The notes beneath the pieces are model-generated. The model was not told the DNA's origin and did not search any database. It worked only from the letters and a program-made list of their open reading frames with translations. This document shows positions 53,458 to 62,760 of a stretch of DNA of 64,000 nucleotides, piece after piece (positions within the stretch are counted from its first letter, which is position 1; each line of letters starts with the position of its first letter). Position numbers and translations under genes: made by a program. This stretch comes from Pseudomonas poae (GTDB lineage Bacteria > Pseudomonadota > Gammaproteobacteria > Pseudomonadales > Pseudomonadaceae): the NCBI GenBank assembly GCA_004000515.1, contig CP034537.1, positions 2,480,001 to 2,544,000 of the forward strand, read 5' to 3'.

Positions 53458-53635
53458 GAAAAGGGTCCTCGTTCAGGCGCTTGGAAACAGCGAGTAACGC
53501 GCGTGAGTCTTCGTCTATACAGGCGCACTGTCTTGAGAGCAGTGCTTATAAGGCCTGGATTGCGCCCTTTAGCGCCGGGTTGGCGGCAGCGGGACGCCTA
53601 TAGTCGTGAGGAGGGCACGGGAAGTCAATTGGATG

Positions 53636-53675
53636 TGTTACCGCATTGTTACGGACGGGGTGTTACCGCTGTTAC
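53636..53675 (+). repeat. four direct TGTTAC repeats upstream of panB
   Basis: TGTTAC occurs at 53636, 53647, 53661 and 53670 within 40 bases, spaced 11, 14 and 9. On the panB-sense strand they read GTAACA. The hexamer is the same as the half-site seen before crcZ. I found no convincing sigma54 promoter between the cluster and panB. The rest of 53458-53726 holds nothing recognisable. Confidence 0.5.
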
Positions 53676-53726
53676 TGATGCGATTCAGCAATGTGAACGG
53701 CGTTTTCGAAGACGCTGGAGATCAAA

Positions 53727-53815
53727 ATGTGGGAGCTGGCTTGCCTGCGATAGCATCACCTCTGTCTCAATGAAAGACCGAGGTGTCTGCATCGCAGGCA
53801 AGCCAGCTCCCACAT
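53727..53815. repeat. REPIN (inverted pair of REP sequences)
   Basis: The arms (53727-53761 and 53781-53815) are imperfect inverted copies: ATGTGGGAGCTGGCTTGCCT... and its complement, mismatched mainly towards the loop. Same design as the REPIN at 42809-42903 but a different REP subtype (CTGGCTTGCCTGCGAT). Lies between panB and folK. Confidence 0.92.
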
Positions 53816-53823
53816 AGACCGAG

Positions 53824-54312
53824 TCATTCTTGCGGGATGCGTTCCAACCCGACAAATGGGCAACTCGTCAGCAGGTGGCTGAGATGTTGGCCATCAGGCA
53901 GTGTCAGCTCAGCGGGCGCCAACTCGGCCAGCGGATACAGCACAAACGCCCGCAGATGCATCTGATAGTGAGGCACCTTGAGGCGCGGCTCGTCGATCAG
54001 GCGATCGCCGAACAGCAAAATGTCCAGGTCGAGGTGTGCGAGGGCCCCAGCGCTCAAGGCGCTCGCGGCCCTGGTCGTTCTCGATGGCCTGCAAGGCGTC
54101 CAGCAGCTCCAGGGGTGTGAGGCTGCTGTCGAGGGCGGCAACCGCATTGGTATAGCGCGGCTGGCCCGGAAGCAGGGAGTCACTTTGATAAAACGCAGAT
54201 ACACCCGCAACGGTGGTGCCGGGCAATTGCGCCAGCGCTTCGATGGCGCTGCGCAATTATGCTGTTCCGGGGCAGCCAGATTGCTGCCCATGCCGATGTA
54301 GATACGTTCCAC
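53824..54312 (-). CDS. folK: 6-hydroxymethyldihydropterin pyrophosphokinase FolK, two compensating frameshifts
   Basis: 162 aa as annotated. N-terminus MERIYIGMGSNLAAPEQ; the middle ~75 codons match the family only in another frame (LRSAIEALAQLPG; VSAFYQSDSLLPGQPRYTNA; ERWGPRTLDLDILLFGD); the C-terminus LDLDILLFGDRLIDEPRLKV is in the first frame again. One base is missing near 54254-54261 and one is extra at 54033-54034, so the gene reads open throughout but is scrambled between them. Folate pathway, next to FolP by function. Two bases after pcnB. Confidence 0.88.
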   Translation of the reverse strand: MERIYIGMGSNLAAPEQHNCAAPSKRWRNCPAPPLRVYLRFIKVTPCFRASRAIPMRLPPSTAASHPWSCWTPCRPSRTTRAASALSAGALAHLDLDILLFGDRLIDEPRLKVPHYQMHLRAFVLYPLAELAPAELTLPDGQHLSHLLTSCPFVGLERIPQE

Positions 54313-54314
54313 GT

Positions 54315-55712
54315 TTATTCGCCCGAGGTATCGGCCGCGCTGCGTTTGCGCTTGCTGCCACTGCGACGACGCTTCTTCGGGCCTTCGCCATCGCCTTTGC
54401 TGCCGAGGTCACGAATCATGTCGCGGCGCTCGCTGTCATTGGCGTCCTGGTAGTCGGTCCACCATTCGCCCAGGCCGTCGGTCTGCTCGCCGGCGCTTTC
54501 GCGCAGCAGCAGGAAGTCGTAGCCGGCGCGAAAGCGTGGGTTGTCCAGCAGCAGATCGGCACGTTTGCCGCTGCGGCGGGGCAGGCGCTCCTGCATGTCC
54601 CAGATCTCACGGATCGGCATGGTGAAGCGCTTCGGAATAGCGATGCGCTGGCACTGTTCGGCGATGAGTTCGTGAGCGGCTTCCTGCATGGCTGGAATCG
54701 GCGGCATGCCACGGTCCTGCAGGCGCAGCACGCGTTTTGGCAAGGCCGGCCACAACAGTGCGGCAAACAGGAACGCCGGGGTTACCGGCTTGTTCTGCTT
54801 GATGCGCAGGTCGGTGTTGATCAATGCCTCGCTGATCAGCGTGTGGGTATAGGTCGGGTTGTGTTCCAGTGCTTCGGCGCTGGCCGGGAACAATGGATCG
54901 AACAATTGCAGGTCGACCAACATTTCGAAGGTGTCGGCCGCGTAGCCCGAGAGAAACAGCTTGAGCACTTCTTCGAACAGACGTGCCGAGGGGATTTCCC
55001 GCAGCATCGGTGCCAGCTCGCGAATCGGTGCAGCAGTGTGCTTCTCGATGCCGAAGTTCAGCTTGGCGGCAAAGCGCACGGCCCGCAGCATGCGCACCGG
55101 GTCTTCCTGGTAACGCTGCGTCGGGTCACCGATCAGGCGAATCAGGTTGTTGCGAATGTCGTGTACGCCATTGGCGTAATCGAGGATGCGCTCGCTGACC
55201 GGATCGTAATAGAGGGCGTTGATGGTGAAGTCGCGGCGCTGCGCGTCTTCTTCCAGGCTGCCATAGACGTTGTCGCGCAAGATGCGCCCGCTTTCGTTGC
55301 GCGAAGACTGATTGGTGTCTTCCTCGTCATCGTTTTGCGGGTGACCGGCGCGGAAGGTTGCGACTTCGATGATTTCGCGGCCGAAATGGATGTGCACCAG
55401 CTTGAAGCGGCGGCCGATGATTCGCGCATTGCGGAACTCGGCGCGCACTTGCTCGGGCGTGGCGCTGGTGGCGACGTCAAAATCCTTGGGCGTGATGTTA
55501 AGCAGCATGTCGCGCACGCAACCACCTACCAGATAGGCCTGGTAACCGGCGTTCTGCAAACGTTCGACGATATTCACCGCATAACGGCTGAATTGAGCAC
55601 GTTGCAGCGAATGCTGGCTGCTATTGAGCACTTCAGGCGTGCTGCGTTTGTGTTGCGTACGACGCAAGGGAGAACGGAATGACTGGAACAACTTCTTCAG
55701 CATGGGATGCAC
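54315..55712 (-). CDS. pcnB: poly(A) polymerase PcnB
   Basis: 465 aa. Nucleotidyltransferase head AYLVGGCVRDMLLNITPKDF plus DVAT (the G-[G/S] and DxD motif), RRDFTINALYYDP, and a basic C-terminal tail (KKRRRSGSKRKRS). Polyadenylates RNAs to promote decay. Start at 55712 (MHPMLKKLF); the next Met is three codons on. Intact. Downstream of crcZ as in other pseudomonads. Confidence 0.94.
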   Translation of the reverse strand: MHPMLKKLFQSFRSPLRRTQHKRSTPEVLNSSQHSLQRAQFSRYAVNIVERLQNAGYQAYLVGGCVRDMLLNITPKDFDVATSATPEQVRAEFRNARIIGRRFKLVHIHFGREIIEVATFRAGHPQNDDEEDTNQSSRNESGRILRDNVYGSLEEDAQRRDFTINALYYDPVSERILDYANGVHDIRNNLIRLIGDPTQRYQEDPVRMLRAVRFAAKLNFGIEKHTAAPIRELAPMLREIPSARLFEEVLKLFLSGYAADTFEMLVDLQLFDPLFPASAEALEHNPTYTHTLISEALINTDLRIKQNKPVTPAFLFAALLWPALPKRVLRLQDRGMPPIPAMQEAAHELIAEQCQRIAIPKRFTMPIREIWDMQERLPRRSGKRADLLLDNPRFRAGYDFLLLRESAGEQTDGLGEWWTDYQDANDSERRDMIRDLGSKGDGEGPKKRRRSGSKRKRSAADTSGE

Positions 55713-55844
55713 TGTTTGAAGGAATGTTCGGCCATAACGAAGAATGACCGCATGATGGGCGGGGATTCTAGCATTTAGTCAGGGGATGGTGTAGGAACAA
55801 GCTGCAGGCCTTGCGCCATAAGCCTTGAAAGGTCAAATCCCGGA

Positions 55845-55870
55845 AACTACAAGGGGAGCCGAAGCTCCCC
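55845..55870 (-). terminator. terminator of crcZ
   Basis: GGGGAGC-TTCG-GCTCCCC on the minus strand followed by TTGTAGTTT. UUCG tetraloop; ends the CrcZ transcript before pcnB. Confidence 0.75.
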
Positions 55871-56210
55871 CAGAAGTAGTTGCGTGCTCTATTTTTATTA
55901 TTGGTTGCGGGCTTCTTGTTTTTGTTGATCGCCCTCGCCATGAAGCTTCACCTTCATGACACTCCCAATCGGGAGCCAAGAGCAAACGGATTGCTTTGGT
56001 CGCTGTGTTGCTGATCTACGATCCAACCAGTTCAGGCTCTGCCTTAGGGCAGTTTTTGTTGTTCTCGGCCTGGTTGCGGGGCAAGCCCCAAATGCAACGC
56101 CTCTCCAAAAGAATCAGTTAGCTGCGCCTCCGCCGTGTTGTTTTTGTTATGCGTGAGTCGATTCGTCTTATTTTTATTGTCTTGTACAAAGCTTGTTATT
56201 GTTTTTGTAC
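55845..56210 (-). ncRNA. crcZ: small RNA CrcZ
   Basis: Located between cbrB and pcnB, the conserved crcZ position. The RNA would start GTACAAAAACAATAACAAGC 11 bases after the sigma54 -12 element and end at the UUCG hairpin, about 366 nt. It is rich in AAnAAnAA motifs, e.g. ACAAAAACAATAACAA, ACAATAAAAATAA, ATAACAAAAACAACA, GAACAACAAAAACTG and CAACAAAAACAAGAAG. CrcZ sequesters Hfq/Crc and so relieves catabolite repression. Position, promoter and motifs fit; the ends are estimates. Confidence 0.88.
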
Positions 56211-56220
56211 TAAGCATATA

Positions 56221-56236
56221 GCAGGGTGCGTGCCAA
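56221..56236 (-). promoter_or_regulatory. sigma54 promoter of crcZ
   Basis: The minus strand reads TTGGCACGCACCCTGC, with exact GG-N10-GC. Matches TGGCAC-N5-TTGC except one base. CrcZ is transcribed from an RpoN promoter under CbrB. Confidence 0.85.
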
Positions 56237-56294
56237 CTTTTGCACCGACCAACAAAACCAGGGGTTTGAGGCGATTTTTGGTTTTTGACAGGCC

Positions 56295-56333
56295 AAAAAA
56301 GCCGGGGCTTCGTTACCGTAAGCCCCGGCTTTT
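56295..56333 (-). terminator. terminator of cbrB
   Basis: AAGCCGGGGCTT ... AAGCCCCGGCTT with an 8-9-base loop and T6 on the minus strand, about 65 bases after the cbrB stop. A second smaller hairpin (GAGGGTG...CACCCTC, 56374-56400) lies just past the stop. Confidence 0.85.
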
Positions 56334-56358
56334 GTTACGCAAAAAATCAGCGGTAACA
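56333..56358. promoter_or_regulatory. CbrB upstream activating site
   Basis: TGTTAC-N14-GTAACA, the palindrome described for CbrB, ~97 bases upstream of the crcZ -24 element. A further TGTTAC half-site lies at 56378-56383. Good distance for an enhancer-binding protein. Confidence 0.7.
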
Positions 56359-56398
56359 GTTTTTTCACAACTGAGGGTGTTACCTGTGGGGAGCACCC

Positions 56399-57829
56399 TC
56401 AACTCTCGCTGGCTACCCCGGTCTTGCGGCGTGGAATGCCCAGGCGCTGGCGGCGTTCCCACAGGCATTTACGGCTCACGCCCAGTTTGCGTGCCAGTTC
56501 AGTCTCGGTCATGTGGTCCTGGTGTTCTAGGACGAAATGCTGGAAGTAATCTTCCAGTGACAAATCCTCAGTCGGCTCATGGCTGGTATTGCTGCCACCG
56601 CCCTGTTGCGGGGCCAGGCCGATGAAATCGTCGTCTTCCAGGTCGCTCAGCTCGATATCAATGCCCAGCAACTCAGCGGAAATCTCCGGGCTCTCCGACA
56701 GGATTACCGCGCGCTCGACGGCGTTTTCCAGTTCCCGCACGTTACCTGGCCACGAGTAATGCCGAATTGCCTGCTCGGCATCCGGGGCAAACTTGAGGTC
56801 GTTACGGTTGATGCGCGCGCTCTGGCGTAGCAGGAACGCATTGGCGATCTCGTTGACGTCCGCGCCACGCTCACGCAGGGCTGGCAGCTTGAGTGCAATG
56901 ACGTGCAGGCGGTAATACAAGTCTTCACGGAACTGGCCGATCTTGGCCAGGCTCTTCAAGTCACGGTGGGTGGCCGCGATCAGGCGCACATCGACCTTCT
57001 GCGATTGCACCGAACCCACTCTGCGAATCTCGCCTTCTTGCAGCACGCGCAGCAATCGCGCCTGAGCTTCCAGTGGCAGCTCGCCGATTTCGTCGAGGAA
57101 CAACGTGCCGCCGTCCGCTGCCTCTACCAGGCCAGCACGCCCAGCGCTGGCGCCGGTAAAGGCGCCTTTCTCGTGGCCGAACAATTCGGACTCGATCAGC
57201 GATTCCGGGATCGCCGCACAGTTCACCGAGATCATCGGCGCTTTGGCACGCTTGGACAGGTTGTGCAGGGCGCGGGCGACCAGTTCCTTACCGGTGCCCG
57301 ACTCGCCCTGGATCAACACATTGGAGTCGGTTGGCGCCACTTTGCGGATCTTGCTGTACAGGTCCTGCATCGGTGGGCAGGAGCCGATGATGCCGATTTC
57401 GCCGTTGCTGTTATCAACCCCGGGTTTGTCGGCGGTTTTGCCGGCGGGGCGCTGTTCGGCAGGCGCACTGCTGGCCGACTGACGGTCGCGCAGGATACGG
57501 GCCACGGCCTGGAGCATCTCGTCATGGTCGAACGGCTTGGCGATGTAGTCCACCGCGCCCATCTTCATGGAGTCCACCGCCGAGCGCAGGCTGGCGTAGC
57601 TGGTCATGATCAGCACCGGGGTGCCCTGGCCAAGCTTGATCAGCTCAGTGCCCGGCGCGCCCGGCAGGCGCAGGTCGCTGACAATCAGGTCGAACGTGGG
57701 AATGCTGAAACGCTCCTGGGCTTCCTGCACCGAGCCAGCTTCGCTGACCTGGTACTGATTACGTTCAAGCAGGCGACGCAAGGCAGAGCGGATAATTGTT
57801 TCGTCTTCGACGATCAAAATGTGCGGCAT
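56399..57829 (-). CDS. cbrB: sigma54-dependent response regulator CbrB
   Basis: 476 aa. Receiver domain ([20 protein letters not shown]; phosphoacceptor Asp in [11 protein letters not shown]), AAA+ central domain ([32 protein letters not shown], the sigma54-contact loop; [20 protein letters not shown]), and a Fis-type HTH ([20 protein letters not shown]). Partner of CbrA; activates crcZ and amino-acid/carbon utilisation genes. Intact. 22 bases after cbrA. Confidence 0.95.
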   Translation of the reverse strand: MPHILIVEDETIIRSALRRLLERNQYQVSEAGSVQEAQERFSIPTFDLIVSDLRLPGAPGTELIKLGQGTPVLIMTSYASLRSAVDSMKMGAVDYIAKPFDHDEMLQAVARILRDRQSASSAPAEQRPAGKTADKPGVDNSNGEIGIIGSCPPMQDLYSKIRKVAPTDSNVLIQGESGTGKELVARALHNLSKRAKAPMISVNCAAIPESLIESELFGHEKGAFTGASAGRAGLVEAADGGTLFLDEIGELPLEAQARLLRVLQEGEIRRVGSVQSQKVDVRLIAATHRDLKSLAKIGQFREDLYYRLHVIALKLPALRERGADVNEIANAFLLRQSARINRNDLKFAPDAEQAIRHYSWPGNVRELENAVERAVILSESPEISAELLGIDIELSDLEDDDFIGLAPQQGGGSNTSHEPTEDLSLEDYFQHFVLEHQDHMTETELARKLGVSRKCLWERRQRLGIPRRKTGVASES

Positions 57830-57851
57830 TGATTCAATTCTCTCGACGGTC

Positions 57852-60804
57852 TCAGTTCACAGCGGACGTCGCTTCGACATGACGCGGCAAGGTCACCCGA
57901 ATACGGGTGCCGCGTTGGCTTTCGGTGTCAGCCGGGCTGTCGATGGTGATTTGTCCATAATGCTCTTCAACGATGGAATAGACCAGTGCAAGGCCCAGAC
58001 CAGTACCTTCACCTGGGTCCTTGGTGGTGAAGAAGGGTTCGAACAATCGGTCCATGATGTTCTGTGGAATGCCGCTGCCTTCGTCTTCGACGATCAGGTC
58101 GACCGTATGCTCGAAAGCCTCGGTCTTGACACGTACCGCGCCACCGGCCGGGGTTGCATCACGGGCGTTGGACAGCAAGTTGATCAGCACTTGGGCCAGG
58201 CGTTGCGAGTCGCCGTCGACCCAGTGTTCCGGGTCGCACAAATTGAAGAACTGTACTTCGAAATTGCGCCGGTTCAAGGCCAGCAGCCCAATGGCGTCCT
58301 GCGCCACTTCGGCCAGGCATACAGCTTCATCCTGATTCTGATGCGCACCGGCGTGGGCGAAGCTCATCAGTGACTGCACGATGCGCGAGACACGCTTGGT
58401 CTGCTCAAGGATTTGCCCGCTGATCTCGGTGATTTCGCCGTCTTCCTCGCGTTCTTCCCGCAGGTTCTGCGCGAGGCACGCGATACCGGTGATCGGGTTG
58501 CCGATCTCATGGGCTACACCGGCTGCGAGGCGACCAATGCTGGCCAGGCGCTCGGAGTGCACCAGCTTGTCTTCCAGCATCTGGGTTTCGGTCAGGTCTT
58601 CCACCAGCAATACCAACCCACTGTTGCCAGGGGCAAGTGGCTCGTCGATGGCCGCTTTGTGCAGGTTCAGCCAGCGCGTCTGGCCGTCGAGGGCCAGGTG
58701 TTGTTTGTGCAAGTGTTCGTCGGGCAGGTTGATGAAGCCTTGCAGAAGCTCCTTCCACGGCTCGCCCAGAGTATTAAGACGCGAACCGACGACCCGTTGC
58801 GCGGCGATGCCGGTGAGTTCTTCCATGGCCTTGTTCCACATCAGGATCTCCTGATCCTTGGCCAGGGAGCAGACGCCCATCGGCAATTCCTGCAGGGTCT
58901 GGCGGTGGTAGCGGCGCAGGGCATCGAGTTCGGCTGCAAGGCCGGTAAGGCGCGAGTGGTAGTCCTCCAGGCGGCTCTCGATAAAGTGGATGTCTTCGGT
59001 CACGTAGTTTTCGCCACCGGCCTTGTAGGGCAGGAAGGTTTCCACCATGTCTTGGGACACGCTGGGACCCATCAGCCCTGACAGGTTGGCTTCGATACGG
59101 TCGCGCAGGCGACGCAGCGCATACGGGCGGCGTTCGTCAAAGGGCAAGTAGAGGTCGCGCAATGCCTGTTCGACTTCTTTTGCGCGGCCTTGGCGCCGAG
59201 CGGCTTGGCCAGTTGCGTGGCAAACTCCTGGGGCGAGGCGGCATGCAGTTCGCGGCGTTGTGGGCGGCGCACGTTATCAACCGCGCAGGCCTCGGCGGCG
59301 CTGGTTTCTTCGGGGCTGGCGTTGGTGAACAGCGAGATCAGGGTGAACATCAGCACGTTGGCGGCCAGCGACGCAATGGCCGCCATGTGCCAACTGGTAT
59401 CGTCCAGCACGTAGATCATGTTCAGCAGCGGGATGTAGAAACCCTGCAGGTTGCCGACCAGCGGCAGCAGCATAGTCACGATCCACACCAGGATTCCCGC
59501 CAGCAGCCCGGCGATAAAGCCGCGACGATTGGCCGTCGGCCAGTACAGTACCGACAACACGCCTGGCAGGAATTGCAAGGTGGCGACAAACGCGACGATG
59601 CCCAGGTTGGCCAGGTCCTGGCCCGCGCCCAGCAGCAGGTAGAACCCGTAGCCGGCCATGATGATCGCGACGATCAGTGCTCGGCGTGTCCATTTCAACC
59701 AGCGGTAGATATTGCCCTCAGCGGGCGGCTGGTACAGCGGCAGTACCAGGTGGTTGAGGGCCATGCCCGACAGCGCCAACGTTGTGACGATAATCAAGCC
59801 GCTGGCCGCCGACAGACCGCCGACATACGCCAGCATCGCCAGGGCCGGGCTATTGGCGGCGATGCCGATGCCCAGGGTGAAGTATTCGGGGTTGGTGGTG
59901 GCGCCCAGTTTCAGGCCAGCCCACAAGATTAGCGGTACCGCCAGGCTCATCAGCAGCAGGAACAGGGGCAGGCCCAGCTGGCGCTGACCAGCGAGCGGGG
60001 GTTGAGGTTCTCGGTGAAGGTCATGTGATACATGTGCGGCATCACAATCGCCGAGGCGAAGAACACCAGCAGCAGGGTGCGCCACGGGCCTTCCTGCAGC
60101 GGAGTATGCAAGGCGGCGAGGGCGGTCTGGTTCTGCAGCAGCCACAGTTCCAGTTGCTGCGGGCCGTCGAACACGCCGTAGAGCGCGTAAAGGCCGACGC
60201 CACCGATGGCGATCAGCTTGATGACCGACTCGAAAGCAATCGCGAAGACCAGGCCTTCGTGTTTTTCACGGGTGGCGATGTGGCGCGAACCGAAGAAAAT
60301 CGTGAACAACGTGATCAGCGCGCAAAAGGCCAGCGCGACGCGATGCTGCACGGGTTCGCGGGTGAGGATACTGATGGAGTCGGCCACTGCCTGGATCTGT
60401 AGCGCCAATAACGGCAGCACGCCGATCAGCATGAACACCGTGGTCAGTGCGCCGGCCCAGGTGCTGCGAAAGCGGAAGGCAAACAGGTCGGCCAGGGACG
60501 ACAGCTGATAGGTGCGGGTGATTTTCAGGATCGGGTACAGCAACACCGGCGCCAGCAGGAACGCGCCGGACACCCCGAGGTAGCTGGAGAGAAAGCCATA
60601 GCCATATTGATAGGCCAGGCCCACCGTGCCATAGAACGCCCAGGCGCTGGCATAGACGCCGAGGGACAAGGTGTACGTCAACGGATGGCGAATGATCGCC
60701 CGCGGGATCATCCCACGCTCACTGATCCAAGCCACCCCGAACAACGCAGCCAGGTAGGCAGCGCTGACGAGCAGCATCTGGGTGAGGCTAAAGCTCATCG
60801 GCAT
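57852..60804 (-). CDS. cbrA: sensor histidine kinase CbrA, two frameshifts
   Basis: 984 aa when restored. The N-terminal half is a sodium/solute symporter-like (SLC5) domain with about 13 membrane helices, which transports histidine in some species, then PAS ([20 protein letters not shown]), HisKA with the phospho-His in [19 protein letters not shown], and HATPase ([46 protein letters not shown]). One G short at 59973-59975 ([12 protein letters not shown]) and one A short at 59178-59181 ([15 protein letters not shown]). Overlaps cbrX. Confidence 0.93.
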
Positions 60805-60964
60805 CTTTTTGGCTCTGCAGGATGAAAGTCACGACGATCAGGATCAACCACAGCAGATAAGGGCGATACCAGGCGCCCGTGGCGTCGATCCACCAATCCA
60901 TGATGGCGGGAGAAAACAGGTAGATCCCGACGACCAGCAGCAGGACCAATCGATAGATGTACAT
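60788..60964 (-). CDS. cbrX: small membrane protein upstream of cbrA (CbrX)
   Basis: 58 aa (MYIYRLVLLLVVGIYLFSPA, then WYRPYLLWLILIVVTFILQS). Two hydrophobic stretches. Its end overlaps the cbrA start by 17 bases, which implies translational coupling. A small ORF in this position is called cbrX in P. putida; the symbol is from context. Function unknown beyond coupling. Confidence 0.75.
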   Translation of the reverse strand: MYIYRLVLLLVVGIYLFSPAIMDWWIDATGAWYRPYLLWLILIVVTFILQSQKDADEL

Positions 60965-61026
60965 GTTGGCCTCTGATTGAAAAACTGCGGCGATGGTAAC
61001 GGATGCTTGGCAAGCTGCAAGGGGCT

Positions 61027-61914
61027 TCAGCTCAATTGCGCTTCGGCCAGCGTAAGTGTGCGCGGGATCAGTGTTGCATCCCAGTGCGCGATGCCCCAAT
61101 CCAGCAGTTCCCGTGGGTTGGCGTGTAGCAGTTCATCGCCGGCTCGTTGGCCGAGGGCACGCAAGGCTCTCGACAGCAAAGGCGTGGCCTGGTCGGGTGT
61201 CAACGGCGGGGAGCGGTAGGACTTGCCCAACTTGTTGCCGTCGGGCTGGATGATCAACGGCACGTGCAGGTAACGCGGTTGGCGCAGGCCCAGCAGTTCT
61301 TGGAGATAAAGCTGACGTGGTGTTGAGTCCAGCAGATCGGCGCCACGTACGATATCGGTAACACCTTGCCATGCATCGTCGAGGACCACGGCGAGTTGAT
61401 AGGCGTACAGGCCATCACGGCGACGGATGATGAAGTCGCCTACATCGCGGCCCAAGTGCTGTCGGAATTCGCCCTGCACACGGTCAGTAAAGTGGTATTC
61501 CAACTCCGGTACACGCAAACGGATGGCGGCGTCTTGCTGGTCATGCCCGGCATTGCGGCATAGGCCGGGATAGATGCCGTTATAGGATTCCAACTGCTTG
61601 CGCGAGCAAGTGCAGGCGTAAGCCAGGCCATGGTTGAACATATCGTTCAGCACCTTGGCGTAGGCATCATGCCGCTCGCTTTGCCGGACCAGTTCCCCGT
61701 CCCACTCAAAGCCGTAGCTTTCCAGGGCGTGCAGAATCGCCGCCTGGGCACCAGGTTCTTCGCGGGGAGGGTCGAGGTCTTCCATACGCATCAGCCAGCG
61801 ACCTTGGTTGGCGCGGGCGTCGAGGTAGGAGGCGAGGGCAGCAACCAGGGAGCCAAAATGCAAATGGCCGCTGGGCGTAGGGGCGAAGCGCCCGATATAG
61901 GTAGAGGCTGTCAT
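61027..61914 (-). CDS. gluQ: glutamyl-Q tRNA(Asp) synthetase GluQRS
   Basis: 295 aa, a truncated GluRS without the anticodon-binding domain. IGRFAPTPSGHLHFGSLVAA (HIGH-like), zinc Cys pattern CTCSRKQL...GLCR, and KLGKSYRSPPL in place of KMSKS. Glutamylates queuosine of tRNA-Asp. Downstream of dksA, the conserved dksA-gluQ order, though a terminator separates them. Confidence 0.94.
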   Translation of the reverse strand: MTASTYIGRFAPTPSGHLHFGSLVAALASYLDARANQGRWLMRMEDLDPPREEPGAQAAILHALESYGFEWDGELVRQSERHDAYAKVLNDMFNHGLAYACTCSRKQLESYNGIYPGLCRNAGHDQQDAAIRLRVPELEYHFTDRVQGEFRQHLGRDVGDFIIRRRDGLYAYQLAVVLDDAWQGVTDIVRGADLLDSTPRQLYLQELLGLRQPRYLHVPLIIQPDGNKLGKSYRSPPLTPDQATPLLSRALRALGQRAGDELLHANPRELLDWGIAHWDATLIPRTLTLAEAQLS

Positions 61915-61953
61915 GGGCCGGATACTACTGGAAAATCGGTAAACGCCAGAAAC

Positions 61954-61980
61954 AAAAATGGGGCGTTGGTACGCCCCATT
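61954..61980 (-). terminator. terminator of dksA
   Basis: AATGGGGCGT-ACCA-ACGCCCCATT on the minus strand followed by TTTGTTT, between dksA and gluQ. Confidence 0.85.
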
Positions 61981-61997
61981 CGCTCAGCTCGGAAGGA

Positions 61998-62441
61998 TTA
62001 CTTGCCGACCTGTTTTTCCTTGATTTCAGCCAAGGTCTTGCAGTCTACGCAGAGGTCCGCGGTTGGGCGGGCTTCCAGGCGACGGATACCGATCTCGACG
62101 CCGCAGGACTCGCACCAGCCGTATTCTTCGTCCTTGATCAGCTGCAGCGTCTTGTCGATCTTCTTGATCAACTTGCGCTCGCGATCACGGGCGCGCAGTT
62201 CAAGGGCGAATTCTTCTTCCTGGCTCGCACGGTCGGCCGGATCAGGGAAGTTGGCTGCTTCGTCCTTCATATGGTCAACCGTACGGTCGACCTCCTGCAT
62301 CAAGTCCTGTTTCCACTTGTTCAGGATCTTGGTGAAGTGCTCGCGCATGGGCTCGCCCATGTACTCCTCACCTTTCTTCTCTACGTAAGGTTCGAAGCCA
62401 TTGAGGCCTTGAGTCTGCTGTTGCTTTGCTTGGGTGGACAT
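61998..62441 (-). CDS. dksA: RNA polymerase-binding transcription factor DksA
   Basis: 147 aa from MSTQAKQQQTQGLNGFEPYV (an in-frame ATG six codons upstream is unlikely). Coiled coil with DPADRASQEEEFALELRARD (the two tip aspartates) and the zinc finger CESCGVEIGIRRLEARPT...CVDC. Mediates the stringent response with ppGpp. Confidence 0.95.
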   Translation of the reverse strand: MSTQAKQQQTQGLNGFEPYVEKKGEEYMGEPMREHFTKILNKWKQDLMQEVDRTVDHMKDEAANFPDPADRASQEEEFALELRARDRERKLIKKIDKTLQLIKDEEYGWCESCGVEIGIRRLEARPTADLCVDCKTLAEIKEKQVGK

Positions 62442-62760
62442 GAATAGACCGCCTCTCACTCTTCTAATCCATTGCGCAGGATTGCAACGTCACCGACACC
62501 TGCCGGCCCTGCGGCTGCAAGCGGGCGAACTTACCAGATAGATTCGGGGTGCGCCACTCCCGGTTGTCGAGGCCCATGCCCCCAGGTCGCAAACGCAAGC
62601 GGCCCGTCGTGGCTGGGTATGAATCGTCTCGAATGTTGATTTTAGTCGTTTTGCAGGCGCTTGCTCGGTTCATCTGGGACGGCCGAGCAGGCAATAGAAC
62701 ATGTTTTACCGTGAGGGTTCGGTAGAATCCTGTTTTTGTCCTCACCGTTAAGGAAGGCTA
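62442..62760. other. dksA/aminotransferase divergent spacer, no gene seen
   Basis: 319 bases between divergent starts. An open frame on the minus strand (62464-62745) has no family resemblance and no ribosome binding site. The spacer should hold both promoters; AAGGAAGG before 62761 is the ribosome binding site of the aminotransferase. Confidence 0.6.

Noticed and set aside
53530..53575. Possible sigma54 promoter (GG-N10-GC) for panB near the TGTTAC cluster
   Set aside because: Only the GG/GC dinucleotides match (AGGGCGCAATCCAGGC); the TGGCAC core is absent.
56149..56625. Open frame over the cbrB-pcnB spacer (plus strand)
   Set aside because: It runs across the crcZ promoter, the CbrB site and into cbrB on the other strand; composition is that of the sRNA region and no family is recognisable.
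62464..62745. 93-codon open frame between dksA and the aminotransferase (minus strand)
   Set aside because: No ribosome binding site, Arg/Pro-rich random-looking sequence, occupies the divergent promoter region.
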